Below are positions 20,982 to 32,312 of a DNA stretch of 64,000 nucleotides, piece after piece. The stretch spans positions 20,674,542 through 20,738,541 of the forward strand of contig OY821791.1 in the NCBI GenBank assembly GCA_963682175.1. Reading direction: 5' to 3'. The notes beneath the pieces were generated by a model, which had not been told where the DNA came from, ran no database searches, and saw nothing but the letters and a program-made list of their open reading frames with translations. The number at the start of each line of letters is the position of its first letter. Positions within the stretch are counted from its first letter, which is position 1. The DNA comes from Triglochin maritima (Eukaryota; Streptophyta; Magnoliopsida; Alismatales; Juncaginaceae). A program made the translations under genes and the position numbers.

Positions 20982-22118
20982 TGATTGACATCATTTCATG
21001 CTTACATTTGCATCTTATATCCATTATCTTTCACCTAAACAATGCTACGTGACGAGTTTTATGTTTGAATTTCAGAAATAAATAGGCGTTCCAGGTTGAT
21101 CCGGATCCTATAGACCGCCAATTGGCGGTCCAGGTTGATCCGGATCCGTGGAGATTTTTGTGGCACATGTATTAGAGGGTGTTTATTCTATTTCTGGTAT
21201 TTGTTTAGTCACATATCGGGGGATTGTCCCGGATTACCTTTTTCTATGGCTATAAATAGAACTCTTCACCTTCTATTGTAATCACTTCACATTTTGAGTG
21301 CCTACTCTTCCTACCTGAAGTGATGCCTTGAAGCACACACTAAGTAGGAGGATGCTACTTGAATTGTGAGTCATTTTAATAAAAAATTCTTTATTATGTT
21401 GTTTTTTTCATGTTGCTTGTTTTACTTAGTTTAATTTCATTTCACTAGTTTTAGTAGCTTAGTTAATATGGTTTCCTTGCTTAGTTTAATAATTAGTCTA
21501 ATGTGTAGTGAGTAGATCCATCCCCCTTTGGGGGTCGAGATGATGTTCATACATGCATTAGAGAATGGAATGAATGCTTTATATACAATATGTTGATGAA
21601 ACATGAATGTATGCTTGCTTGTTTAGTATAGAACTTATGACTTGATGAGTTTTGCTAAAATGATTAGAGACCTCTCATGCTTGTTTAGGTTCTAAAATAA
21701 CCAGCTTGTGTATATAAATGTTAATCAACTAGGTTAGTGAATGGATTGATAAGTTCTACCATAACATTTAGACACTTCCTATGCATGAAAACACTACCTT
21801 TATTTGTGCTTAAAGAATGTGTTCAACACCCACCTCTGTGCATGTGTGCACTCACGCCACCCCTTAGGGGTTTTCCATTTCTGAATTCCAGCACACTTAT
21901 TTCGTTCTTAGTTAACTTTTAGTTCATCGTTTGTTGTTCGTTTATGCATGCGTTACTTCGTAGTGTAGTATAGCGTAGATTAGCATAATCAAACACTTTT
22001 TCCTATTTTTGCCACTTGATTTCCTGCAAACGAGATGCTCACCTCCCTGTGGACGACCCGTATTTGCCACGTCTTCACCGACGCCGTGCACTTGCGGTTC
22101 AATTAAAACGTTCAATCA
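20982..22118 (+). repeat. Gypsy 5' LTR (internally deleted)
   Basis: It runs from TGATTGACATCATTTCATGC to AACGTTCAATCA; the termini form the inverted repeat TGATTGA/TCAATCA. A TATA box TATAAATA is at 21251-21258. One 18-bp palindrome GACCGCCAATTGGCGGTC lies at about 21113-21130 and is flanked by two copies of CCAGGTTGATCCGGATCC (21091 and 21130). Compared with the copy at 41076, about 250 bp between the 5' end and the palindrome are missing. A PBS follows, so this is a 5' LTR. Confidence 0.9.
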
Positions 22119-22124
22119 AGTTTT

Positions 22125-22142
22125 TTGCGTCGTTGCCGGGGA
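22125..22142 (+). promoter_or_regulatory. Primer-binding site, tRNA-Asp type
   Basis: TTGCGTCGTTGCCGGGGA matches TGGCGCCGTTGCCGGGGA, the PBS of Athila/Tat-type gypsy elements that is complementary to the 3' end of tRNA-Asp, with two changes. Confidence 0.85.
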
Positions 22143-23003
22143 GGTTCCAGTCCAGACTTTTGTTTGGACTATTCGAGTTGATTTAATTTGTTTTTTGTAG
22201 TTTTTCTTTGTTTCAGGAGACTTGGAGTGGCCAGGAGAGGCAGCTGGAGAAGTTTTGAGGAAATCTGGGCACTTTAGACTGCCAATCAACGGCCTGAGAC
22301 CGCCAATCAGCGGTTTGGTGAGCCATGTTTGCCTTATCCTTTCTTTGTCTTGTTGCCATAATTGATTTAGGAATCTGGGACTCAATTTTGCGTGCTCTGA
22401 CTCTTAGATTGCTCCCAGATTAATAATCAACTTCCTTTAAGCAACTTAGGCCCTAAAACCCAAAGCAAAAGATTAGGTATTCTTTCTTGTTTAGGTCATG
22501 CATCATGTATGCGACTTAGGCACGTAGATTGTCTTTTATTTTAGTTTTATTTTCAGTTGCTGAGTGCTAGCGTGAGGTACACACCTTCTACTCTCATTCA
22601 TGCATTTCGCATTAGTTAGCAGGAAGTGTATTGAAACAAGTGTGAGTTGAGCGGTTGTTTGGAGAGTTGATTGGTAGATTAAGACTCCAAAACGCTACTA
22701 AGGATGGGTTGTCCCATAAAAGATAAGGTGGGGGATTTCATCACCCTTTCCTTCGCCCCACAAACCACACTAATTAAGAGCCTAATTTTTAAAATCAATT
22801 AGACATTGGCCCTAAGGATCTTCGACGCATTAGGAGAGTGATCCGGTTACGACCGTCATGGCCTGATCGACGTTGCCCACTTTGTCGATAGTAGGAGAGA
22901 TGAGATCTCCAGATCTTGGCTCATTAGCTGGGCTTTGTGGTCCTCGTCGTAGGGAGGTGAGGTGTGTTGAGGCCGTGTGACCTCGCAGTTAGGCGTCTCC
23001 TAT
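22143..23003 (+). other. Gypsy leader (5' untranslated part), truncated
   Basis: It is collinear with 33824-34680 and 62281-62952. It contains two variants of the 18-bp palindrome, starting at 22277 and 22298 (21 bp apart), about 135 bp after the PBS. No coding region is reached: at about 23003 the sequence switches to LINE C ORF1. Confidence 0.8.
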
Positions 23004-23500
23004 TCCAGTTCCATTGGAGGAAGATAAGATTCACGTGATGCAAAATGGGCCTTGGTTCGACAAGTGGTCATCTTTGGAGGTGCAAAGCTGGACACCAGAG
23101 ATGGTGAAGCGAAAGGCGGATATAACTTCTGTACCAATTGGGTTTGTTTCCACGATTTGGACTTAAGGTTTTGGTCGACTGAAAATCGGAGCACAATTGC
23201 GAGTGTGTTAGGGAGGCCATTATACATGGATGACAATACAACATTGGGGAGGAGGTTAGCTTATGCAAGAGTATGTGTGGAGGTCTATAGAGACTTCAAC
23301 TACCCATCCTCCATTGATGTCCAAATCGAAGGGGTCAGCAAGGAGGAGGTTAAACTTGAATACGAGGGGCACCCCGGGTACTATAGAGTTTGTAAGGAGT
23401 TTGGGCACTTGCCGGAGAGATGCCCAAGCAAGCCCATCGTGAAGAAGGATGGAAATGGTGGTAAAGCTCAGAAGGAATGGGTTGTGATGGGCAAGAGGTG
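23004..23500 (+). pseudogene. LINE C: ORF1, 5'-truncated, zinc knuckle degraded
   Basis: It starts inside ORF1 (EEDKIHVMQNGPWFDKW) with no purine-rich leader in front. A frameshift near 23080 connects to DLDLRFWSTENRSTIASVLG, RPLYMDDNTTLGRRLAYARV and CVEVYRDFNYPSSIDVQIEG (DUF4283-like region). The knuckle reads YRVCKEFGHLPERC: the first Cys of C-x2-C-x4-H-x4-C is Tyr, one transition away. ORF1 ends at TGA 23499-23501. The linker to ORF2 is short (about 220 bp). Confidence 0.8.
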
Positions 23501-23720
23501 AGGGGGGCAACAACATATGGTGGAGGAGTGTGGGGAAGAACGTGAAGGCGCTGGGATAATGGCTATCATGAATCGCAAGAGGAATGTGCTAGGAAGTACA
23601 TTAATGGAGGTTGTGGTGGAACGGAGTAAGGGGCACTAACAACAGCTGAATGGAGAACAGTCCCATATTGCGAAGCCATGAATCAAGGTTGTAAGGGAGA
23701 CAAGTCCATATTGCGAAGCC

Positions 23721-26700
23721 ATGAATGTCCTAGTTTGGAATGTGCGTGGTGCAAATCTCCCCGGCCGTGCACAGATGATAAGGGGACGAATAAAGGAGCC
23801 AAAAACGGATATCGTGTGCCTCGTGGAGCACAAAGTGAAGCTAAAGAAGTTGGATCGGTTTAGGTGTGCTATTTGGGGGCATGAGTGGGCATCGAATAAC
23901 TTGATTGTAAATTCTGGTAGGATTCTTGTGTTATGGAATGAGCTCAAGGTGGACCTCCATGTAACCTTTGAAACCACACAATTACAGCAGCTCGAAGGAA
24001 GGGAGGTGAGAAATGGGAGAAATATTGTGATCACTACGGTCTATGCCGAGAACGGGCACGTGCAGCAGATGTCACTTTGGGAAGACCTTGCTCGTGCCAT
24101 TCTAGCGCTTTCGACGCCATGGCTGGCTTGCGGGGAGTTTAAGTGTATCAAGAGAGCTAATGACAAGAGGCGAGGAACGGGTCTAAATATGGTTGCCATG
24201 GACGAGTTTAATGCTTGTGTTGATCGGCTTCAACTTGTGGAAGTCCCATCTAGTGGAGGTGAATTTACATGGTCTGATTCCTCGCATGGGGAGGCAATCA
24301 TCGAGAGAAGAATTGATCGAACTTTCATGTCCCATGCGTGGTTAGAGACATATCCTGATTCCTATTATGTTGTGGGGGATAGAGACTTGAGTGACCACTC
24401 GATGCTCACCTTGTATGCGGAGAAGGAGGGACAAGGAAGGAAGCGAATGTTTCAGTCGGTGAATTTCTGGGCTGAGCATGAGATGTTCAATGAAGTGGTG
24501 AGGGAGGCTTGGACCACGCGGGTGGAAGGTACCCCCATGTTTCGTTTGGTAGCAAAGTTACTTGAGGTGAAAGAGGCGTTAAAGAGATGGAGTGCAGATA
24601 CTTTCGGCCATGTGGAACACAAAGTAGGTGAAGCTCAGCTCCGACTGGCTGACATTAGGAGACAAATGGAGGAAAATCCGCAAGATGAGGAGCTTTCACA
24701 TTGTCAGAGTCTTTGTAAGGTGGACCTGGACCGTGCCTTGGTTCGGGAGGAGGCTTTATTGAGACTGAATCAAGGGTTCAATGGCTGCAAGAGGGTGACT
24801 GAAATTCAAGATTTTTCCATGCTTCCCTTAGAGTGAGGAGAGCCACCAATAATGTGAGGAGAGTGATGGAGGAAGGGGTGGTTATTGACGATGAAGAGGC
24901 TATCTGAGAGGCCTGTCGAAGGCATTTTTCTAACTTGTTTTCTAGTGATTTTCAGGTTCAGCCCATTCATCTGATGTTATCTCTTCCTAGAGTTGGGGAG
25001 GACGAGGAGAGAGCAATTATTCGACCACTAGATATGAAGGAGTTGGAGGAAATTGTGAAGCACTCAAAGGTGGACAAGGCACCGGGCCCGGATGGCTTCA
25101 ACGCAAAATTCTTCAAAACCGCGTGGGAATGTGTGAAGAGAGACCTTTTCAAAGTTATTGAATTCTTCATGAAGAGTGGGAAACTACTGAAGCAAGTTAA
25201 CTTCACCTCCATCACGATTATCCCGAAGAAGAAGACGCCGGCCGTGGTTGATGATTACCGACCCATTTCCCTTTGCAATATGGTGTACCAGTTCATGTCA
25301 AAGATTTTGGCAAATCGATTGAAGGTACTCCTTCCTAATTTGGTGGGGGAAACGCAAAGCACATTCATGACTAGACGGAGAATCAGTGACAACATCTTGC
25401 TCACTCACGAGATATGCCACAACATGCACTTGTGAGGAGGACGTGGAAGGATGTGTTTAAAGCTCGACCTTAGGAAAGCAAATGACTCTATTCTTGGAAA
25501 TTCTTAGAGGAAGTACTCAAGATAGTTGGTCTACCCGTCCATTGGTGTAAGCTCATGATGGATTGCATCCGAGATTCCTTTGTCGTTATGGTGAATAGCC
25601 AGAACTCTAGACCGTTTGCTGCCACGAATGGACTGAGACAAGGTGATCCATTGGCTCCCTATCTCTTTGTTCTATGTATGGAGGTTTTGAGTGCCATGTT
25701 CAGAAGGGAGGTTGAGAGGGGCAATCTCGAACCAGCAAGGTGTAGGGATGTACAAATATCCCATCTCCTTTTCGCAGATGACGTGATGGTTTTTGCTGCT
25801 GCTACAAGTGCCAACGCAAGGGTGATAAAACGTATCCTTACTGAATTCTCAGCCACCTCCGGGCTGCTGCTGAATGTCGCAAAGAGTCAAATCTTCATGG
25901 GAGGAGGAGCCACCGAGGGCACATGGATATGCTCGCACTTAGGTATAGAGTGAGCTGATTTTCTGGTTACATATTTAGGCCTCCCACTTTTCTCCTCAAG
26001 GCTGGGGAGACATCATTGCATTGGGCTGATCAGCATGGTGCAACAATGGCTCAGCACTTGGAAGAGAAACTTTCTTTCGATGGTGGGATGTGTGGAGTTA
26101 GTCAAGAGCGTGCTCGTGTCTATGAGCATTTATTGTACGTCAGCGTTCCTTATCCCGAGGAAAGTCTTAAAGTAGGTGGAGAGCATCATGATCCACTTCA
26201 TATGGGGAGGTCCTACGAAGTGGGTGGCGGTTGCATAGAAGGACATTTGCAAATCGAAAAAGGAGGGGGGCCTGGGGCTGAGGAGACTAAAGGACTGGAA
26301 TGTTGCTTGGCTGATTCGGCTCTTTTGGTTGATCATTGCGGATCGTGGATCACTTTGGGTTCGGTGTATGTGAAGGAAATACTTACGGAACCAAAATATA
26401 TGGTTAGCGAGGCCACCATCTGGGTGCTCATGGGCGTGGCAGGGCATCCTAAGTGTCCGAGTAGTGGCGAAGGATAGATTCCAATACCAAGTGGGAGACA
26501 GGACATCGATTCATTTCTTTACCGACCATTGGTGTGGACTGCCCTTACTATCTTCGCACGGGGTAGAGCGTCTCCAGTATGACATGGGGATGCCTAGGGA
26601 TACTATGGTATCTTGTTTCAGTCATGAAGGGGCTTGGACTCTCCCCGAGCCGAGGTCCCTAGAGGTGGTGGTAGTATGGCCTAGGATATTGCAAACTTCA

Positions 26701-27268
26701 ATCCACGGGGGGCGAGATAATCCTATTAAAGTTGGAGCAAGAAGTGACGCATTTTCAGCAAAGGAAGCTTGGAGTTGGGTGGTACCTCGAGGAAGGAAGG
26801 TGGGCTGGACTGAGGTGGTTTGGCACAATAATCACATACCTAAGCATGCTCTTACGTTTTGGAGATCCGTGCGAGGATGGCAGATCACAAAGGCACTTAT
26901 GAGAGCTAGGGGAGCAAACAATGACCCTCGTTGTGTATTACATGAGGAAAGAGATGAAGATATGGCACACCATTTCTAGGAATGCCGCTTCACACGTCAT
27001 GTATGGGTACAAATGTTGAGAATACTATGGCTGGACACTAATGCATCTCTCACTCTTCTTGCGGAAGTAGAGAGGCTACAAAAGATGCGAAGGTCAAAGC
27101 TACAACAAGCCACCACGAGACTTGCTCTTGCTGCAACTATATATGAGTGTTGGCAAGAGATAAATGGGCGGATATTCGAAAATGAGATGTGACGACCTGA
27201 GGATGTGAGCACGAGAATTAGGGTGCTTAGAGACGATTCTGAGGCTCTACGAATGTATGAGAGTAGTT
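23721..27268 (+). pseudogene. LINE C: ORF2 (endonuclease, reverse transcriptase, zf-RVT)
   Basis: Best-preserved coding region of the window, about 1180 codons long as expected for plant L1 ORF2. The EEP domain opens at ATG 23721 (NVLVWNVRGANLPG), with LVEHKVKLKK, ERRIDRTFMSH and DLSDHSML (24385-24408). The usual GDFN motif reads GEFK at 24131-24142, changing two catalytic-site residues. RT includes DKAPGPDGFNAKFF (25075-25115), DYRPISLCNMVY, LRQGDPLAPYLF (25631-25665) and the active site FADDVM (25771-25788). A zf-RVT segment (HIPKHALTFWRSVRG..HEERDEDMAHHF.EC) lies at 26833-26995. Breaks are a frameshift near 24800, a TGA at 24905, stops near 25434 and 25950, frameshifts near 25480 and 26000-26460, and a TAG at 26978. 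Reverse transcription from this copy is not expected. Confidence 0.9.
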
Positions 27269-27378
27269 GGGGATAGCTGAAACACCCTTAGGGTGGAGCA
27301 TTTTTTGTATGTTGTTTAACGATAGATTCTAGTTATGCACCGAGCATGACTCGATGGCTGTAATAGATAAATTTTGAT
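27269..27378 (+). other. LINE C 3' end without poly(A)
   Basis: Short non-coding stretch after the ORF2 stop (GGATAGCTGAAACACCC..). L1-type elements normally end in poly(A) or a simple A-rich repeat; none is seen. The sequence passes straight into the GA-rich block at about 27379, so the 3' end is probably lost. Confidence 0.5.
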
Positions 27379-27806
27379 AGGTTGTAGACAGAGAGAAGAG
27401 GAGAAGGGAAACAGGAGGACAGAGAAGGGTAAGAACAGGGAGAGAGAAGAAGAAGAAGAAGAAGAAGAAGAAGAATAAGAAGTGAGAAGGATAAGGAGAG
27501 AAAACGTAGAGAGGGAGAAGAAGGAAGGGTGAGGAGAAGGAATATGGGGGAGATAGAGATGAGGAGAGAGAGAAGGAGAAGAGGGGAGAGTGGGACAGAA
27601 GAAAGAGGGGTAGAGAGGTAGTGCGAGAGAGACAGAGAGAAGGGAGTGGAGAGAGAAGGAGAGGGAGAAAAGGAGAAGCGAGAGAAGAAGAAGGAGAAGG
27701 AGATAGGAGAGTGAGAGAAAGAGAGGGATAAGGAGAAGATGGACAACGGAGGGAGGGGAGAAAGAGAGAGAAGGACAAAAGGAGAAAAAAAGAGAATAAG
27801 ATGCTC
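27379..27806. repeat. GA-rich dispersed repeat
   Basis: Almost pure purines on the plus strand. It is not simple sequence: GAATATGGGGGAGATAGAGA (about 27540) recurs with one or two changes at about 45023 and 63945, each time followed by the same GAGGAGAGAGAGAAGGAGAAG.. run. LINE D1 starts at its right edge. Long Ser/Leu/Pro ORFs on the opposite strand are artefacts of composition. Confidence 0.85.
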
Positions 27807-29985
27807 TCGGGAAACATGGGGGTTCGTAAGGTTTTCCTTGGTCATCCCTACCATTTTTTCAACTAAAACCTTCAATTTTCTACTCAAATGGAGCACCGAT
27901 TGGAGAGAGTGGCACTCTAGGGTCTCTTCAATCGGCCAAAGTAACTTAAGATGGTTCTTTGGAGGAAGGTGTTCTTCGTGAACAACCTCTGCATGGTGAG
28001 GTGCCAAAACCTTAAAAGTGGTCGGACGTATTCAAGTCAAGCCCAAGGCTATCCATGGCCTTCGAGTTTGTTAAACCGGTGGTGAAGGAAGTACAAAGGT
28101 TGTGGTTTTTTCAAAGTAAGTGGTGATCGAAGCTTTGCAAAGGTGGGACAAGTTGTTAGTGGGTTACTTTGTAGATTTTAAGCCGCATCTTCCAACCCTT
28201 GAGAACTTCTTGCCCAAGCTATGGGGTATCTCCGGAGGCGTGGAAGTCATACGAAGAAGGCATGGCTATTCACGGACGAGGACGAGAGGAGGTCACGAAG
28301 GCCAGAAGTGAAGTTGGCTCGCTCGCTCCGCTCGTCCTCGAGTCTGGTAGTACTAAAAAAAGGTTTGCTGCTTGCTCTTCTTCTTTCTGAAAGATAGCTA
28401 TTCTTCGCCCTATTTCGGTTTACATTGGTGGAGGACCTCACGCATGTGCTGCAAAAGGGATCTGTTTGCGAGGGGGTCTCCCTTGGTGGTAAAAAGATGG
28501 ACACTAGAAATGGTGTTGAGGAAGTCTAATATTATATCCATGCCCATATGGATCCGGTTCCGCGATTAAGATTGGCGATTTTGGTCCACAAAAAATCTGA
28601 GCACCATTGCAGGTGTTCTAGGTAAACCGTTTTACATGGACGATAATACCACTTCGGGGAGGAGGTTGTCCTACGCAAGGGTATTTGTCGAGGTGGATAA
28701 ATAGTTCGAGTACCCATCCACCATGGACGTCCAAATTTAATGGATTAGCATGGAGGAGTTAGCAATGAGTATGAAAGGAAACCAGGGTTTTGTAAGGATT
28801 GTATGGAGTTCGGGCACGTAAAGCTCAATTTCCCCAGCAAGCCCATAGTGATGAAAGGAGGTAAGGAGGGGCGAGCTCAAAAGGAAGGGATGCAAGTAGG
28901 CAGAAGGTGGGGGAGAGAAAAGGAAGAGGAGGCGAGTAGGAAAGATGGTGAGGCTAGTAAAGTGTCGGCCAACCTAGAAAATGTCGAAGAGGAGGTGGTT
29001 GCTGAAGTTGCTGGAGTTGCCAGAGAGTATACATCCCCACATGGATAGGAGCATGAGGAAGATAACAGAGAGGATGGAATGCATCAAATAGAGGTTGTTG
29101 CAACGGCAAGGGAAACAAGGTCTGCACTAGCAAACAAAAAGGAAGGGGGACAAAAAGCAAAAGCTTCTCCACGGCTGCACCAATAAGAAAGGAGGAGGCT
29201 GATCCCCTTGGTCCACTTGTGCTCCTAATTGGAGAGGAGGGGACCTATCAAAATACACCATGTGGAAAGGAGGGAGGACAGGAAGGCACCAGCCATAGTA
29301 TGCCATGTGGAAAGATGGCATGCGTGAGTGGGGCAAAGGATGTGTTGCACCATGCAAGCATGGGAAGTGCATTGACCCAAACCCAGCCAACCAACAAATG
29401 GCTCTCCCCAAAATGTGTGGTGCATGAACCAGGTAGAGCTCAAATGGATGAGAGAATAGTACGAAGTGAAGGAGGACCGAGGTCGGGGCGTTTCAAGGTA
29501 TTGGCGGGTCTTACGGATGTGGCCCATGAAAATGTCAATTTCAGTCCATGTGTAGGCAACATTGAAGAGGGACGTAGGGAGGCGTCTCCACAGCCTTTAG
29601 AAGCATGTACCCGTAGCCGGCGACCATCAATCGTGTGTCCTTGAGATTGGAGCAGCAAAAAGTAAATGGACGTTGCAAGGGGACTCACTCCCCTTTGCTG
29701 AAGCCATGATTATACTTGTGTGGAATGTGCGTGGAGCAAACCGCCCTGGCCATGCACACATGATAAGTGGGCGGATAAAGGAGGCTCAAGCTATCATATG
29801 CCTCATGGAAGATAACGTAAAGTTGAAGAAACTCGAGGGCTTTTGGAATGCAATTTGGGCACATAATTGGGTGGCAAATAGTTTCATAATGGACTCGGGG
29901 TGTATCCTAGTATTGTGGAATGAATAGAAGTTGAGTCTTCAGGTTACCTTTGAGACTCCACAACTACTACACTTGGAAGGGATTG
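27807..29985 (+). pseudogene. LINE D1: ORF1 and start of ORF2, heavily decayed
   Basis: It begins at the edge of the GA-rich repeat with CATGGGGGTTCGTAAGG, the same start as LINE A. ORF1 pieces are VVIEALQRWDKLLVGYFVDF (about 28120), KRWTLEMVLRKSNIISMPIW and STKNLSTIAGVLGKPFYMDD.. (28490-28650), RRLSYARVFVEV, and a zinc knuckle CKDCMEFGHVKLNF in which the last Cys is Phe (28790-28835). ORF2 starts in the stretch 29680-29930 (ILVWNVRGANRPGHAHM, VKLKKLEG, GCILVLWNE). EEP similarity ends at about 29985 (LLHLEG), where sequence of a second LINE copy takes over. Confidence 0.7.
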
Positions 29986-32312
29986 AAAAGGAAGTGGAGA
30001 TCATAACGAAGGAGGAGGTTCAAACGGAAACGGGGAGCCTTGGAACGGAGTTGGTGAGGGTTGAGCCAATGGAAAACCAACAAAGTTTGTTAGAAGAAGA
30101 ACCAATCCCAACTTAGCTTGCTAGTGGAGCCGCATGGGGTTGTTTGAATGCACCAATGATGGAGGAGTTTCCTCCTTTGGGGTGGACAAAGGTTGCTGCA
30201 CAAAAAGGTGCTAGCAAGAGCTATTGTGACCAATAGAGGGGAGCTAACAAAAAGTGGACAACAACTTCGAATGGAGCACAAACAAGTTGCTACAGGGGAG
30301 CGTCCTAATGGGGTGTCTTTTGCTCCAAAGGAGGGAAATTTGGTTGAAGAATTGCAAGGTGGGAACAAAGGAGTGGATACAAGGCCAGCACATGAAATGC
30401 AAGGGGGACAAGAAGCTAGGAGCTGTAGGTAGCAAAATCCGAATGGGTTGAGTGGAGTGTATGAGTGCACCTCCGATCCCAGCCATCTACACCAGAAGGG
30501 AAATATCATTACTAGATGGAAGGGCTATGAGGGATAAAACAAGCACAAGGAGTTTGGGGAGGTTTGAGGCTCTTGCTGACCTTGAGGGAAGAGGGGATGA
30601 TGAAGATATTGATATCGAGACAGTGGATGTAGGAAGCTCAATTGAAGCTCCCTTTCATGTTGTGGATGGGAAGAAGAGTAATGGCAACAGGGCTTTGTCC
30701 CCACCACCTCCGGTGGATCTTGAAGTACTTTCTCCAAAACCCGAGGCATCCGTGCTATTCGCGAGAAGGGGCTGGAACAACGAAAAGCGAACCGAGGCGG
30801 TAAGGGACGAAAGTCCCATATTACAAAATATGAATGTACTCGTGTGGAATGTGCAAAGCGTAAATCTCCCCGGCCGTGAGCACATGAATCAGGGAAGAAC
30901 AAAGGAGAAGAAGGCGGACATTGTGTGTCTTGTCGAACATAAAGTGAAGCTCAAGAAGATTGAGTGCTTCCAAAAAGCAATTTGAGGGCACGAGTGGGCA
31001 TCAAACAACATGGTAACAAATTCCGAGAGAATTCTAGTTTTGTGGAATGAGTGGACCTTGTGGTTACTTACGAAACCACACAAATGCTATAGCTGGAGGG
31101 TAGAGTGAAAACGAATGGGAAGAACTTGGTTATCACAGCGGTCTATGCTGAAAATGGGCACTTGGAGCGGCGTTCGCTTTGGGATGATCTTGTCTGAGCA
31201 ACCCCTCCTAACTCGATGCCTTGGGTGGTTTGTGGTGACTACAATTGCATTAGGAATAGAAATGAGAAGGGGGGTGCAGAGTTAAACTTGGTGGCTATGG
31301 ATGAATTCAATGCTTGTGTAGACTGACTTCAGCTTATTGAGGTTCCTTCAACCGGTGGCGAGTTTACATGGTGCAACTCTTCCCATGGAGAGGCATGCAT
31401 TGAGATGCACATTGAGAGAATACTCATGTCACATGCACGTCTCAAAGCTTTTCCTGATTCTTTCTATGTTGTGGGGTATATGGACTTGAGTGATCATTCG
31501 ATGCTCATCATGGCCATGGAGAAAGAGGGCCATCAAAAGAAGCGGTTGTTTAAGTTTGTAAATTTCTGGGCTGAGCATGAGAAGTTTATGGATGTGGTGA
31601 AGGAGGCACGGACTACGAGGGTGGAAGGCACTCCTATGTTTAGAGTGATGGAAAAGCTCAATGAGGTGAAGAAAGCATTGAAGAAGTGGAGTGAGGAGAC
31701 ATTTGGTAATGTTGAACGGAAAGTAAGCGAAGCCTAGCTCTCGCTTCTTCAAATCAGGAAACAAATGGAGGAGCACCTGAGCAATAAGATCCAACTACAA
31801 TGTGAGGGTTATTGTAAGGTGGAGCTGGGCCGAGCCTTGGTGAGGGAGGAGGCTCTTTCGAGGCAGAAATCAAGGGTACGATGGCTTCGTGAAAGTGACC
31901 AGAACTCGAGATTTTCCATGCTTCCCTTAGAGTGAGGAGAGCCACCAACACTGTGAGGAGAGTGAGTGCGGAAGGGGTGATTATTGAGGAAGAGGAGGTT
32001 ATCCGGGAGGCCCTTCGGAGGCAATATTCTAACTTGTTTGCTAGTGGTTTTTAGGTACAACATATCGATCCTATGTTATGTCTTCCCCGGTTGGGAGAGG
32101 GTAAGAAGCTTGCACTCATCCAACCTTTGGATATGAAGGAACTTGAAAAGGTGGTGATGCATTCTAATGTGGACAAAGCCCCGGGACCGGATGCGTTTAA
32201 TGCAAAATTCCTTAGCCGCTTGGGATTGTGTGAAGGGTGACTTGTTCAAAGCTGTTGACTCCTTCATGAGGAGTGGAAAGCTACTGAAGCGGGTCAACTA
32301 TACATCTCTCAC
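29986..32312 (+). pseudogene. LINE D2: ORF1 tail, endonuclease, start of RT
   Basis: The first 800 bp are an ORF1/linker remnant (EEFPPLGWTKVAAQKGA near 30153). ORF2 opens at 30831 with MNVLVWNVQSVNLPG and VCLVEHKVKLKK, and continues after stops and frameshifts as VVCGDYNCIRNRNEKGG (about 31230), STGGEFTWCNSSHGEA, HIERILMSH and DLSDHSMLI (31480-31510). At least six stops or shifts break it. RT starts near 32100 (EGKKLALIQPLDMKELEK, DKAPGPD) and reaches KLLKRVNYTSL at 32305. There the gypsy LTR starts. The continuation is found at 42766. Confidence 0.8.
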
